Source: an uncultured Nocardioides sp.
Lineage (GTDB): Bacteria; Actinomycetota; Actinomycetes; Propionibacteriales; Nocardioidaceae
Assembly: GCF_947488515.1 (NCBI RefSeq)
Contig: NZ_CANKZF010000002.1
Location: 966,294 to 1,030,293, forward strand
DNA: 64,000 nucleotides
Reading direction: 5' to 3'
Shown: in pieces, positions 16,105-26,897 of the stretch
Layout of the letters: the number at the start of each line of letters is the position of its first letter
How positions within the stretch are numbered: position 1 is the stretch's first letter
Made by a program: the position numbers and the translations under genes
Notes under the pieces: model-generated
Told to the model about the DNA's origin: nothing
The model's database searches: none
What the model saw: the letters and a program-made list of their open reading frames with translations, nothing else

Positions 16105-17316
16105 CTACTGGCGGGCGCGGCCCGTCGGCGTGCAGGCCTTCTTCGGCACCGTGGAGTCGTCGATGATCGCGTCGAACAACGCGGGTGCCCGGTCGGGGTC
16201 GGCGACGATGCGGTTGGGGTCGCTCGGCGCCGGCAGGTTGGGCATCGTGCAGGTCTGGCTCTCACCCGTCATGGCGAGGGCGAACCTGCCGAGGTCGAAC
16301 GGGTTCATGTCCTCGTCGATGCGGATCGCGCCGGTCGCGGCGTCGTTGATCTGCCAGTAGCGCACGGGGTTGACGAAGGTCCACGGCGAGAGCGCCTCGT
16401 CGCCGATCGCGCTGATCACCTCGCGCTGGCGGGCGACGCGGTCGAGGTCGCTGAGCGCCGTCACGTGGCGCGAGCGCGAGTACGCCAGCGCGGTCTGACC
16501 GTCGACCTCCTGGCACCCCTTCTTGATGTCGAGCCGCGCCATCGGGTCCTTCATGTCCTGCTTCGGGCAGATCTCCACCCCGCCGAAGGCGTCGACGGTG
16601 TTGATGACGCTGCCGAACCCGAGCTCGACGTAGTGGTCGATGTGGATGCCGGTCAGGGCCTCCACCCGCTGGACCAGCAGGGGTGCGCCCCCGCTCGCGA
16701 AGGCGGCGTTGATCATCTGCGTGCCACCGCCCGGGACGTCGACGAGCGTGTCGCGGGGGATCGACATCATCGTGCGGCCGCCGGAGCCGGTGTGGAGCAC
16801 GATGATCGTGTCGGTGTTGGTGCCGCCGCGCTCGCCGGTCTGCAGCGCCTTGCGCTGCTCGTCGGTGAGGTCGTCGGCCTTGTCGGAGCCGACGATGAGG
16901 TAGTTGGTGCCGGGCTGGTCGCCGGGGCGGTCCCCGCTGGGTGCGGCGTCGACCTTGTCGATCTTCGTCCAGTGGTAGAGCGGGACGCCCAGGAGGTAGA
17001 CGAGCAGCAGGATCAGCACGACGGGGATGAGGCCGAGGCCCAGCCGGCGGCCGCGCTTCTTGGTCTTCTTCGGTCGCGGCGGCGGGGCCGGCGCGGGCGT
17101 ACGAGCGGGGGTGGGCGGCTGGCCGCCGGAGCCGCGTGCCTCGCGGCGGGCGACCGGCATCACCCGGGTCTCGTCGGGGCGGCCGCCCTGGGGCTGCTGC
17201 GCCTCGACACGCTGCGTGGCGTCGCTCGGCGGGTTCTTGGACTGGCTCCCGTAGAGCCAGTCGTACTCGGGTGTTCCCTTCTCGGGCACCCCGGAGCCCT
17301 GCGGACGATCAGCCAT
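16105..17316 (-). CDS. LytR-CpsA-Psr family cell-wall glycopolymer ligase
   Basis: A 403-residue membrane-anchored enzyme. The cytoplasmic N-terminus is Pro- and Arg-rich, with one membrane helix at about residues 95-115 (LGLIPVVLILLLVYLLGV). The LCP domain has the expected residues: TDTIIVLH, SIPRDTLVDVPG, and the Arg-rich SRSRH and DLDRVARQ. LCP enzymes transfer lipid-linked polymers to peptidoglycan outside the cell. It is divergent from the thioesterase gene at 17342; the promoters overlap. With the second LCP gene at 17971 it flanks the galactofuran operon, so galactan attachment is a plausible role. Confidence 0.93.
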   Translation of the reverse strand: MADRPQGSGVPEKGTPEYDWLYGSQSKNPPSDATQRVEAQQPQGGRPDETRVMPVARREARGSGGQPPTPARTPAPAPPPRPKKTKKRGRRLGLGLIPVVLILLLVYLLGVPLYHWTKIDKVDAAPSGDRPGDQPGTNYLIVGSDKADDLTDEQRKALQTGERGGTNTDTIIVLHTGSGGRTMMSIPRDTLVDVPGGGTQMINAAFASGGAPLLVQRVEALTGIHIDHYVELGFGSVINTVDAFGGVEICPKQDMKDPMARLDIKKGCQEVDGQTALAYSRSRHVTALSDLDRVARQREVISAIGDEALSPWTFVNPVRYWQINDAATGAIRIDEDMNPFDLGRFALAMTGESQTCTMPNLPAPSDPNRIVADPDRAPALFDAIIDDSTVPKKACTPTGRARQ

Positions 17317-17324
17317 GGGCGATG

Positions 17325-17334
17325 ACGCTACCGT
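17325..17334. promoter_or_regulatory. overlapping divergent -10 elements (LCP / thioesterase)
   Basis: The 10-mer ACGCTACCGT holds TAGCGT on the minus strand (17330-17325) and TACCGT on the plus strand (17329-17334), sharing the TA at 17329-17330. The start codons at 17316 (minus) and 17342 (plus) follow after 8 and 7 nt, so both messages appear leaderless and cannot be initiated at the same time. Confidence 0.6.
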
Positions 17335-17341
17335 GCGGGTC

Positions 17342-17839
17342 ATGAGCGAGCGGCGCACCACGTCGTACAGCCGGGTGAGCCTGGGGATCATCGCCTCCGC
17401 GACCGAGGCCAACCTGCTCGGCAACGTCCACGGCGGCGACATCATGAAGCTCGCCGACTCCACGGCCGGGGCGGTCGCCCACCGGCACAGCGGTGGGCCG
17501 GCGGTCACGGCGGCGATGGACGAGATGACCTTCCTGGAGCCGGTGCACGTCGGCGACATCATCAAGACCTACGCCCAGGTCAACTGGGCCGGGCGCTCGT
17601 CGATGGAGATCGGCGTGCGCGTCGAGGCGCAGCCGTGGGGCGACGCCGCCGACGCACCGCTGCACGTGGCCAGCGCCTACTTCGTGTTCGTCGCCATCGA
17701 CGAGGACGGCCGGTCGCGTCCGGTGCCGCCGCTGGAGACCGAGACCCCTGCCGACGTACGCCGCCAGCGCGAGGCCGAGATCCGCCGCGCGCACCGGCTC
17801 GCCCGCAAGGCGGAGATCGACCAGGGTCGCGAGGAGTGA
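17342..17839 (+). CDS. acyl-CoA thioesterase (hot-dog fold)
   Basis: A 165-residue hot-dog protein of the cytosolic acyl-CoA hydrolase type. Key segments are NLLGNVHGGDIMKLADSTAG (the family's N-x-x-G-x-v-H-G-G), TAAMDEMTFLEPVHVGD and MEIGVRVEAQ. It hydrolyses acyl-CoA thioesters; chain-length preference cannot be told. The ATG at 17342 lies 7 nt after a TACCGT -10 element without a ribosome binding site. The C-terminal 30 residues are basic and charged. Confidence 0.92.
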   Translation: MSERRTTSYSRVSLGIIASATEANLLGNVHGGDIMKLADSTAGAVAHRHSGGPAVTAAMDEMTFLEPVHVGDIIKTYAQVNWAGRSSMEIGVRVEAQPWGDAADAPLHVASAYFVFVAIDEDGRSRPVPPLETETPADVRRQREAEIRRAHRLARKAEIDQGREE

Positions 17840-17916
17840 GCGGCGGCGTGGACGAGCGCTCCACCCCGGGGCCGTCAGTCTGAGGACTGCGGCGAGTCGC
17901 GACCGGGTGGGACGGG

Positions 17917-17952
17917 TGTGACTGGTGATACTGGGCGGGCTGACTTCCCCCA
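17917..17952 (+). promoter_or_regulatory. element shared with the amidase gene (copy 1)
   Basis: TGTGACTGGTG at 17917-17927, then ACT, then TGACTTCCCCCA at 17941-17952, ending 18 bp before the LCP start. A near-identical arrangement precedes the amidase gene at 26898. It may be a promoter or operator of wall-assembly genes. Confidence 0.45.
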
Positions 17953-17970
17953 GCAGAGAGAGGCCCCCCG

Positions 17971-19530
17971 ATGCCGTCCGTCCCGCCCCCCGGGTCGCAC
18001 CAGCAGCGGTTCACCACGGTCGACCGCGCCCAGCGCGTCCGGTTCCGCCGCGCGGTGACGCTGATGCTGATGACCCTGTTCCTCCCGGGATCGGCCCAGC
18101 TGGTGTCCGGCAACCGCAGGGTGGGCCGCATCGCGCTGTGGACCTGGCTCACGCTGGCCGTCGTCGGCGTGCTCGCGGTCGTGACGTCGTACTTCTGGCA
18201 CGGGCTCGCGTTCTGGGCCGGCACCAGCACGGTGCTGCTGCAGGTCCTGCGGCTCGGCCTGATGGCGCTCGCCGTCGGCTGGGCCTACCTCTTCGTCGAC
18301 GCCTGGCGCCTCGGCCAGCCCCTGACCCTGCAGCGCCAGCACCGGCTCGCGATCGTGGGCGTCAACGGCTTCCTCTGCTTCAGCGTCGCCGGCGCGCTGC
18401 TCTTCGGCGCCCACGTCGTCAGCGTCCAGCGCGACTTCATGATCTCGATGTTCGGCAACGGCGAGGCGGTCGGCGCCCACCACGGCCGCTACAACGTGCT
18501 GCTCATGGGCGGCGACGCGGGAGCCGGCCGGTGGGGCCTGCGGCCCGACTCGATGACGGTGGCGAGCATCGACGCCGTGACCGGCAAGACGGTGCTGATC
18601 TCGCTGCCGCGCAACATGCAGAACTTCCCGTTCCCCGAGGGCTCGGTGATGGAGAAGCAGTTCCCCGACGGCTTCGACGAGGAGGGGATGTACCTCAACG
18701 GGCTCGCCACCTGGGCGCTCGACCACGCGGCTCTGTTCGAGGGGTCGAAGAATCCCGGCGTCGACGCGACCATCGAGGGCGTCGAGGGCATCACCGGCCT
18801 GAAGATGAACTACTGGGCGATGGTCAACCTCGAGGGCTTCAAGGACCTCGTCGACGCCGTCGGCGGGGTGGAGCTCAACGTGCGCCAGCGGATCCCCGTC
18901 GGCCTGCCGAGCGACTCGTTCTTCCGCTACATCGAGCCCGGCACGCGCACGCTGAACGGCATGGACACTCTGTGGTTCGCCCGCGCGCGTCACGACTCCG
19001 ACGACTACTCCCGCATGGCTCGCCAGAAGTGCGTGATGAGCGCGATGCTCCAGCAGGTCAGCCCGCAGGTGGCGCTGCGCAACTTCGAGAAGATCGCCGG
19101 CGCCGGCTCGGCGATGGTCTCCACCAACGTCCCGCGCGGCGAGGTCGACCGCTTCGTCGACCTCGCGCTCAAGGCCAAGAGCCAGAAGATCGCCTCGCTG
19201 TCGCTCGTGCCGCCGATGATCAACACGGCGAACCCCGACATCGACCTGGTCCACGCCAAGGTCGCCGCGGCCGTCGCGAAGGCGGAGGGTCGGGCGCCCG
19301 AGAAGCCCGTCGAGACCGCCGAGGCCGCCGAGGCCGCGCCGGCCGACACTGGGTCCAGCGACGAGGCGACCACGGACGCCGCCGACGGAGCGACGGACCA
19401 GGGCGCTGGCTCGCCGCCGCCCGCCCCGACGTCGCCCAGCACGCCCCCGGCCGTCACCGGCGGGTCGCTCGGCTCCCTGTCCACCGGCTACGCCGCCAAC
19501 CAGTCGGAGGACGTCGGCGCGGTTTGCTGA
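17971..19530 (+). CDS. LytR-CpsA-Psr family protein with multi-pass N-terminus
   Basis: A 519-residue protein. Four hydrophobic segments fill about residues 25-155 (LMTLFLPGSAQLVSG, WTWLTLAVVGVLAVVTSYF, and so on), followed by an extracytoplasmic LCP domain at about 170-400 (YNVLLMGGDAG, RPDSMTVASID, LISLPRNMQNFPFP, RARHDSDDYSRMARQ). The usual SIPRD aspartate is Asn here (LPRN), a variant found in this actinobacterial subgroup. The C-terminal 75 residues are low-complexity Ala/Asp/Pro. It heads the galactofuran operon and is probably the galactan-peptidoglycan ligase. Confidence 0.9.
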   Translation: MPSVPPPGSHQQRFTTVDRAQRVRFRRAVTLMLMTLFLPGSAQLVSGNRRVGRIALWTWLTLAVVGVLAVVTSYFWHGLAFWAGTSTVLLQVLRLGLMALAVGWAYLFVDAWRLGQPLTLQRQHRLAIVGVNGFLCFSVAGALLFGAHVVSVQRDFMISMFGNGEAVGAHHGRYNVLLMGGDAGAGRWGLRPDSMTVASIDAVTGKTVLISLPRNMQNFPFPEGSVMEKQFPDGFDEEGMYLNGLATWALDHAALFEGSKNPGVDATIEGVEGITGLKMNYWAMVNLEGFKDLVDAVGGVELNVRQRIPVGLPSDSFFRYIEPGTRTLNGMDTLWFARARHDSDDYSRMARQKCVMSAMLQQVSPQVALRNFEKIAGAGSAMVSTNVPRGEVDRFVDLALKAKSQKIASLSLVPPMINTANPDIDLVHAKVAAAVAKAEGRAPEKPVETAEAAEAAPADTGSSDEATTDAADGATDQGAGSPPPAPTSPSTPPAVTGGSLGSLSTGYAANQSEDVGAVC

Positions 19531-19548
19531 GCGCGCCCGTGCCACCCC

Positions 19549-19554
19549 TAGGGT
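19549..19554 (+). promoter_or_regulatory. -10 element, leaderless start of first GT2 gene
   Basis: TAGGGT is followed by 7 nt and the GTG at 19562. This supports 19562 rather than 19553 as the start codon and gives the glycosyltransferase operon a promoter separate from the LCP gene. Confidence 0.55.
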
Positions 19555-19561
19555 GTACGCC

Positions 19562-20491
19562 GTGACCACCGGACCCCTGCCTCGCATCGTCGCGGTCGTG
19601 GTCACCTTCAACCGCTTGGCGCTGCTCCAGAAGCTCGTGGAGCGCCTCGGGCAGGTCGACGGCCTGGCCGAGGTGCTGGTCGTCGACAACGCGTCGTCCG
19701 ACGGCACGGGGGAGTGGCTCGCGGCCCGCCCGACCACCGGCGAGGTCCCGCTGAGCGGACGCACCCTCACGACCAACCGCGGCGGCGCGGGCGGCTTCCA
19801 CGACGGGCTCGCGTGGGCGATCGACCGCGACGCCGACCTGGTGTGGCTGATGGACGACGACGGCCTGCCCGACGTCGACTGCCTCGACCAGCTGCTCGTG
19901 GAGTCCGACAACCTCGACTTCTGGGGCCCCCTGGTGGTCGACGAGGCCGACCCCGACCGCCTCGTGTTCCCCATCCGCCTGCCCGGCAGCACCCGCGTCG
20001 TGCACGCGGTGGACGACGTGCGCCGCGCCGCGAAGAGGGACCGGATCGACGGGATCGTGATCCCCTTCAACGGGGTCCTGGTCACCAAGGAGCTCGTCGA
20101 CCTGATCGGCCTGCCCCGCGAGGAGTTCTTCATCTGGGGCGACGACCACGAGTACCGCCTGCGCGCGGAGGAGGCCGGGGCCCGCGTCGCCACGGTGGTC
20201 ACCGCGACGGTGCGCCACCCCAGCGTCGGCAACCTCGGCACGCCGATGATGTTCGGCAGCACGACCTACAACGACTCGCCGAGCGACCTCAAGCACTACT
20301 GCATGGCCCGCAACAACCTGGTCAACCTCCGCGACTACCGCGGCCCCCTGCACGCGCTGGCCTTCGTCGTGAAGACCGCCTGGTTCTACACCTTCACCCG
20401 TCCGAGCCTGTCGCGGCTGCGGCTCAGCGTCGGCGCCATGCGGGCCGGCATCGCCGGTGACTTCGACGGCCACCGGAGGTTCCTGTCGTGA
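19562..20491 (+). CDS. GT2 family glycosyltransferase, GlfT1-like
   Basis: A GT-A fold enzyme of about 309 residues. Nucleotide-sugar motifs are VVVTFNR, VVDNASSDGT, and the metal-binding DDD in VWLMDDDGLP; NRGGAGGFHDG is shared with galactofuranosyltransferase GlfT1. The acceptor-side acidic motif is IWGDDHEYRLRAEEAG. GlfT1 adds the first galactofuranose units to the lipid-linked rhamnose-GlcNAc acceptor. The neighbouring glf and glfT2-like genes support this. It overlaps the next GT2 gene by 4 bp. Whether this or the next gene is the GlfT1 equivalent is not certain. Confidence 0.88.
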   Translation: MTTGPLPRIVAVVVTFNRLALLQKLVERLGQVDGLAEVLVVDNASSDGTGEWLAARPTTGEVPLSGRTLTTNRGGAGGFHDGLAWAIDRDADLVWLMDDDGLPDVDCLDQLLVESDNLDFWGPLVVDEADPDRLVFPIRLPGSTRVVHAVDDVRRAAKRDRIDGIVIPFNGVLVTKELVDLIGLPREEFFIWGDDHEYRLRAEEAGARVATVVTATVRHPSVGNLGTPMMFGSTTYNDSPSDLKHYCMARNNLVNLRDYRGPLHALAFVVKTAWFYTFTRPSLSRLRLSVGAMRAGIAGDFDGHRRFLS

Positions 20492-21414
20492 CGACCCCGA
20501 CCGCCCGGCCGACGGAGACGGTGGCGGTCGTCGTGGTCACCTTCAACCGCGCCGACCTGCTCGCCCGGCTCCTCGACGGCCTCGCCGCCCAGACGCACCG
20601 TCCCGACGCCGTGATCGTGGTCGACAACGCGAGCAGCGACCACACCCGGCAGGTGCTCGAGTCCCGCACGGACCTCCCGCTGCACGTCACCTGGAGCGAG
20701 GAGAACCTCGGCGGTGCCGGCGGCTTCCACCTCGGCGTGCGAGCGGCGTACGACGCCGGGTGGGACCGCGTCTGGCTCATCGACGACGACGTGGTGCCCG
20801 CCGCCGGCTGCCTCGAGGCGCTGATGGCCGTCGACGAGGACTGCCTCATCGCGACCCGCGAGGACCTGTCCGGCGCGCTGGTCGAGAAGGCCGCCGTCGA
20901 GTTCGACCTCCGCAACCCGCTGGCGATCAAGCCGAAGCGGTCCACCGTCGACAGCACCTACGCCGACCGCGCGTCGATGCCCGAGCTCGTCGAGGTGCAC
21001 AACGTCGCCTTCGAGGGCTTCATGGCCCGCCGGAGCGTGGTGGAGGAGGTCGGCTTCCCCGACCCCTCCTTCTTCATCTTCTACGACGACGCGGAGTACG
21101 CCGTCCGCGCGCGCCGGGCCGGCCACCGGATCTGGGCGGTGCGCGACGCCGTCCTGGTCCGCCAGCTCGACTTCAACCAGCAGCACGACCTGTCGGGCTG
21201 GAAGGGCTTCTACATGTACCGCAACCTCTTCGTGGTGCACCTGCGCCACGGGGAGAACGTGCTGGTGCGCCTGAAGCCGTGGCTGATCACGCTCGTCGTG
21301 GTGCTGCTCAGCCCGGTGCGGGGCGGGCGGGCCGAGGCCCGCAACGTGATCCGCGCCATGGCCTCGGCGCGGGGGATGCGCCGCCTGACGGCTTCCGCAC
21401 GCCCCCCTCGATAG
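20488..21414 (+). CDS. GT2 family glycosyltransferase, second GlfT1/rhamnosyltransferase-like
   Basis: A 308-residue GT-A enzyme with VVVVTFNRADLLARLL, VVDNASSDHT, NLGGAGGFHLG and a DDD metal site in VWLIDDDVVP. The acceptor motif is FYDDAEYAVRARRAGH. A hydrophobic stretch at about 268-285 (PWLITLVVVLLSPV) may touch the membrane. It starts inside the stop of the preceding GT2 gene (overlap 20488-20491), so the two are coupled. Paralogous to its neighbour, it may add either a rhamnose or an early galactofuranose residue. Confidence 0.88.
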   Translation: MTTPTARPTETVAVVVVTFNRADLLARLLDGLAAQTHRPDAVIVVDNASSDHTRQVLESRTDLPLHVTWSEENLGGAGGFHLGVRAAYDAGWDRVWLIDDDVVPAAGCLEALMAVDEDCLIATREDLSGALVEKAAVEFDLRNPLAIKPKRSTVDSTYADRASMPELVEVHNVAFEGFMARRSVVEEVGFPDPSFFIFYDDAEYAVRARRAGHRIWAVRDAVLVRQLDFNQQHDLSGWKGFYMYRNLFVVHLRHGENVLVRLKPWLITLVVVLLSPVRGGRAEARNVIRAMASARGMRRLTASARPPR

Positions 21415-24710
<3,296 letters not shown>

Positions 24711-24717
24711 GCCGCCC

Positions 24718-25626
24718 GTGAGCACGACAGCATCGAGTCCCGCCCGGCGCACCAGGGCCGAGCTGGAGACCCTGCCGCTGGCCCCGCCCGCGGCCACGGG
24801 CCTCGGCGAGGTCGTACGCCGCCGCTACCTGCTGAGCATGCTGGTGCGCAACACCATCAAGTCGCGCTACCAGGGCACGGTGCTGGGCTGGCTGTGGAGC
24901 TACCTGCAGCCGGCCATCCGGTTCTGCATGTTTTACTTCCTGTTCCAGGTGATGATCGGCCGCGGCGCCGGCATGGAGAACTTCGCCATCCACCTGTTCG
25001 CCGGGATGGTGGTCGTGCACTTCTTCACCGAGACCTTCAACGGCGGCACCCAGTCGCTGGTGCAGAACAGGTCGCTGATCACCAAGCTGCCTGTGCCGCG
25101 GGAGATGTTCCCGGTGGCGCGCATGCTCGTGGCCGGCTGGCACACGATCCCGATGCTCGTGATCCTCGTGATCCCGTGCCTCTTCCTCGGCTGGACACCC
25201 GACCCGGTGGGGATGGCGGCCGCGCTGCTGGGCTTCACGCTCACCGCCTCGCTCGGGCTGGCGCTGGGCCTCCTGTTCAGCGTCGGCAACGTCTTCATGC
25301 GCGACATCGGCAAGGTCGCCCAGACCCTCACCCAGTTCGTCACGTTCAGCGTTCCGATGATGTACCCGTTCACGCTCGTGTACGAGCGCTTCGGGGAGCC
25401 GATCGCGAGCTACTACCTGCTCAACCCGATGGCGGAGGCCGTGCTGCTCATCCAGCGCGGCTTCTGGACCGGCACCACCAGCGACCCGGAGGCGACGGCC
25501 GCGGTGCACCTGCCCGACCACCTGTTCACGCGCGGCCTCGTGATGACCGGCATCGCGCTCGTGATGCTCGTGGTCTCGCAGCGGATCTTCGCCCGCCTCG
25601 AGTCCAAGGTCCCGGAGCGCCTCTGA
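24718..25626 (+). CDS. wzm: ABC-2 type polysaccharide export permease
   Basis: A 302-residue permease with six predicted membrane helices (for example FCMFYFLFQVMIG, LFAGMVVVHFFTETF, MLVILVIPCLFLGW, LGLALGLLFSVGNVFMRDI). It forms the Wzm half of a Wzm/Wzt exporter that flips lipid-linked galactan across the membrane. The GTG start lies 7 nt after the glfT2-like stop. The ATPase partner follows after 70 bp. Confidence 0.94.
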   Translation: MSTTASSPARRTRAELETLPLAPPAATGLGEVVRRRYLLSMLVRNTIKSRYQGTVLGWLWSYLQPAIRFCMFYFLFQVMIGRGAGMENFAIHLFAGMVVVHFFTETFNGGTQSLVQNRSLITKLPVPREMFPVARMLVAGWHTIPMLVILVIPCLFLGWTPDPVGMAAALLGFTLTASLGLALGLLFSVGNVFMRDIGKVAQTLTQFVTFSVPMMYPFTLVYERFGEPIASYYLLNPMAEAVLLIQRGFWTGTTSDPEATAAVHLPDHLFTRGLVMTGIALVMLVVSQRIFARLESKVPERL

Positions 25627-25696
25627 TGAGCACCCCACGAAACCGCGGCCTTCCCCCGCTTCGCTCCTCCAGCCCACGCTTCCGCAGGGACCCCGC

Positions 25697-26467
25697 ATGA
25701 CCACGATGATCTCGGTGGAGAACGCCACCAAGTCCTTCACGCTGTCCTACCAGCGCTCGCTCAAGCAGACCGTCCTGGCCAAGGCTCGCGGCCGCAAGAC
25801 CCATGACAGCTTCAACGCCGTCGACGACGTCAGCTTCAAGGTGCACGAGGGGGAGGCGGTCGGCCTGATGGGCCTCAACGGGTCCGGCAAGTCGACGTTG
25901 CTCAAGCTCATCAGCGGCGTGATGCGCCCCGACTCCGGCGCGGTGCTCACCCGCGGTCGCATCGCGGGGCTCATCGCGACCGGCACCGGCTTCGACAACA
26001 ACCTGAGCGGCCGGGAGAACCTCTACCTCAACGCGGCCATCCTCGGGATGTCGCGGGCCGAGACCGACCGCAAGTTCGACGAGATCGTCGACTTCGCGGA
26101 CCTGGGCAAGTTCCTCGACACCGAGGTGGCCTACTACAGCTCCGGCATGAAGGCCCGCCTCGGCTTCTCGGTGGCGGTCAACGTCGACGCCGACATCTTC
26201 ATCGCCGACGAGGCGCTGGCGGTGGGGGACCGGCCGTTCAAGCGCAAGTGCAAGCGGCGCATGGACGAGATCGTGAAGTCCGGCGTGACGATGTTCTACG
26301 TCTCGCACGCGCCCGGTTCGGTCCGCAACCTGTGCGACCGGGTCCTGGTGATGGAGAACGGTCGCCTCGGCTTCGACGGCGACGTCGAGGAGGGCATCCA
26401 CTACCTCCACTACGACGAGGGCGACGAGGACTCCGGCGAGGACGACGGCCTCGGCGCCGACATCTGA
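25697..26467 (+). CDS. wzt: ABC transporter ATPase for polysaccharide export
   Basis: A 256-residue ATPase. Walker A is GLNGSGKST, the signature is YYSSGMKAR, Walker B is DIFIADEALAVGD, and the switch His is in YVSHAPGS. It lacks the C-terminal carbohydrate-binding domain of some Wzt proteins and ends in an acidic tail (EGDEDSGEDDG), as in the mycobacterial RfbE type. It energises export of the lipid-linked galactan together with the permease upstream. It is the last gene of the operon, followed by 430 bp of repeat-rich sequence. Confidence 0.95.
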   Translation: MTTMISVENATKSFTLSYQRSLKQTVLAKARGRKTHDSFNAVDDVSFKVHEGEAVGLMGLNGSGKSTLLKLISGVMRPDSGAVLTRGRIAGLIATGTGFDNNLSGRENLYLNAAILGMSRAETDRKFDEIVDFADLGKFLDTEVAYYSSGMKARLGFSVAVNVDADIFIADEALAVGDRPFKRKCKRRMDEIVKSGVTMFYVSHAPGSVRNLCDRVLVMENGRLGFDGDVEEGIHYLHYDEGDEDSGEDDGLGADI

Positions 26468-26568
26468 GACGAGCGGCCGGCGCGGGCTCGGCCCGGTTGA
26501 GCAAGCCCCGCGGCTGAGGAACGAAGCCGCGACGTGCGCGTCGAATCCCCTCGGGGGAGCGCCACCCC

Positions 26569-26713
26569 GTCGGCGTACGCCTCATGGTGGCGGCGGATCG
26601 CACCCCACCGGGGCCCCCGGGCGCAATGTGCCGCCACCTTGTCGGCGTACGCCTCGTGGGTGGCGGCGGATCGCACCCCACCGGGGCCCCCGGGCGCCAT
26701 GTGCCGCCACCCC
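26569..26713 (+). repeat. two tandem copies of a 72-bp hairpin unit
   Basis: Copy 1 is 26569-26640 and copy 2 is 26641-26713, differing at only a few positions. Each contains inverted arms GGTGGCGGC and GCCGCCACC (26586-26594 with 26630-26638 in copy 1) enclosing a GC palindrome-like core, so each can fold as one long stem. Looks like a REP-type extragenic unit or a double terminator. Confidence 0.8.
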
Positions 26714-26765
26714 CGGAAGGTGGCTCACGCACCGCTCGCCCATTTCGTGGCATGATCAGTCAGAA

Positions 26766-26810
26766 TTACACCGATGTAACGGCGTGTCGACTGGAAATTA
26801 CAACGTTGTA
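26766..26810. promoter_or_regulatory. pair of TTACA-type inverted repeats upstream of amidase
   Basis: TTACA-CCGA-TGTAA and, about 33 bp on, the perfect palindrome TACAACGTTGTA (26799-26810). The AT-rich inverted repeats stand out in a 70 percent GC background and could bind a dimeric regulator. Confidence 0.4.
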
Positions 26811-26837
26811 GTTACTCAGAAACCCTTCCGTGACTGA

Positions 26838-26880
26838 TGTGACTGGTGTGAAACTCCTGCCTTGTGTGACCTTCCCCCAC
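26838..26880 (+). promoter_or_regulatory. element shared with the LCP gene (copy 2)
   Basis: TGTGACTGGTG at 26838-26848, then AAACT, then TGACCTTCCCCCA at 26867-26879 and a CAGCAGG, 18 bp before the amidase start. Same order and similar spacing as at 17917-17952. Confidence 0.45.
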
Positions 26881-26897
26881 ACAGCAGGAGTCTTGTC

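Larger units (their letters stand above)
26468..26897. other. repeat-rich gap between galactan operon and amidase
   Basis: No gene. After wzt come several small hairpins (26510-26530 with arms GCGGCT/AGCCGC; 26546-26558 with arms TCCCC/GGGGA), then two 72-73 bp tandem repeats, then two short palindromes and the element shared with the LCP gene. The first part probably ends the galactan operon; the last 120 bp form the amidase promoter region. Confidence 0.6.

Noticed and set aside
26500..26570. tRNA-like or ydaO-type RNA after wzt
   Set aside because: The string GTCGAATCC looks like a T-loop, but no acceptor or anticodon stem can be drawn; no c-di-AMP riboswitch core was found.
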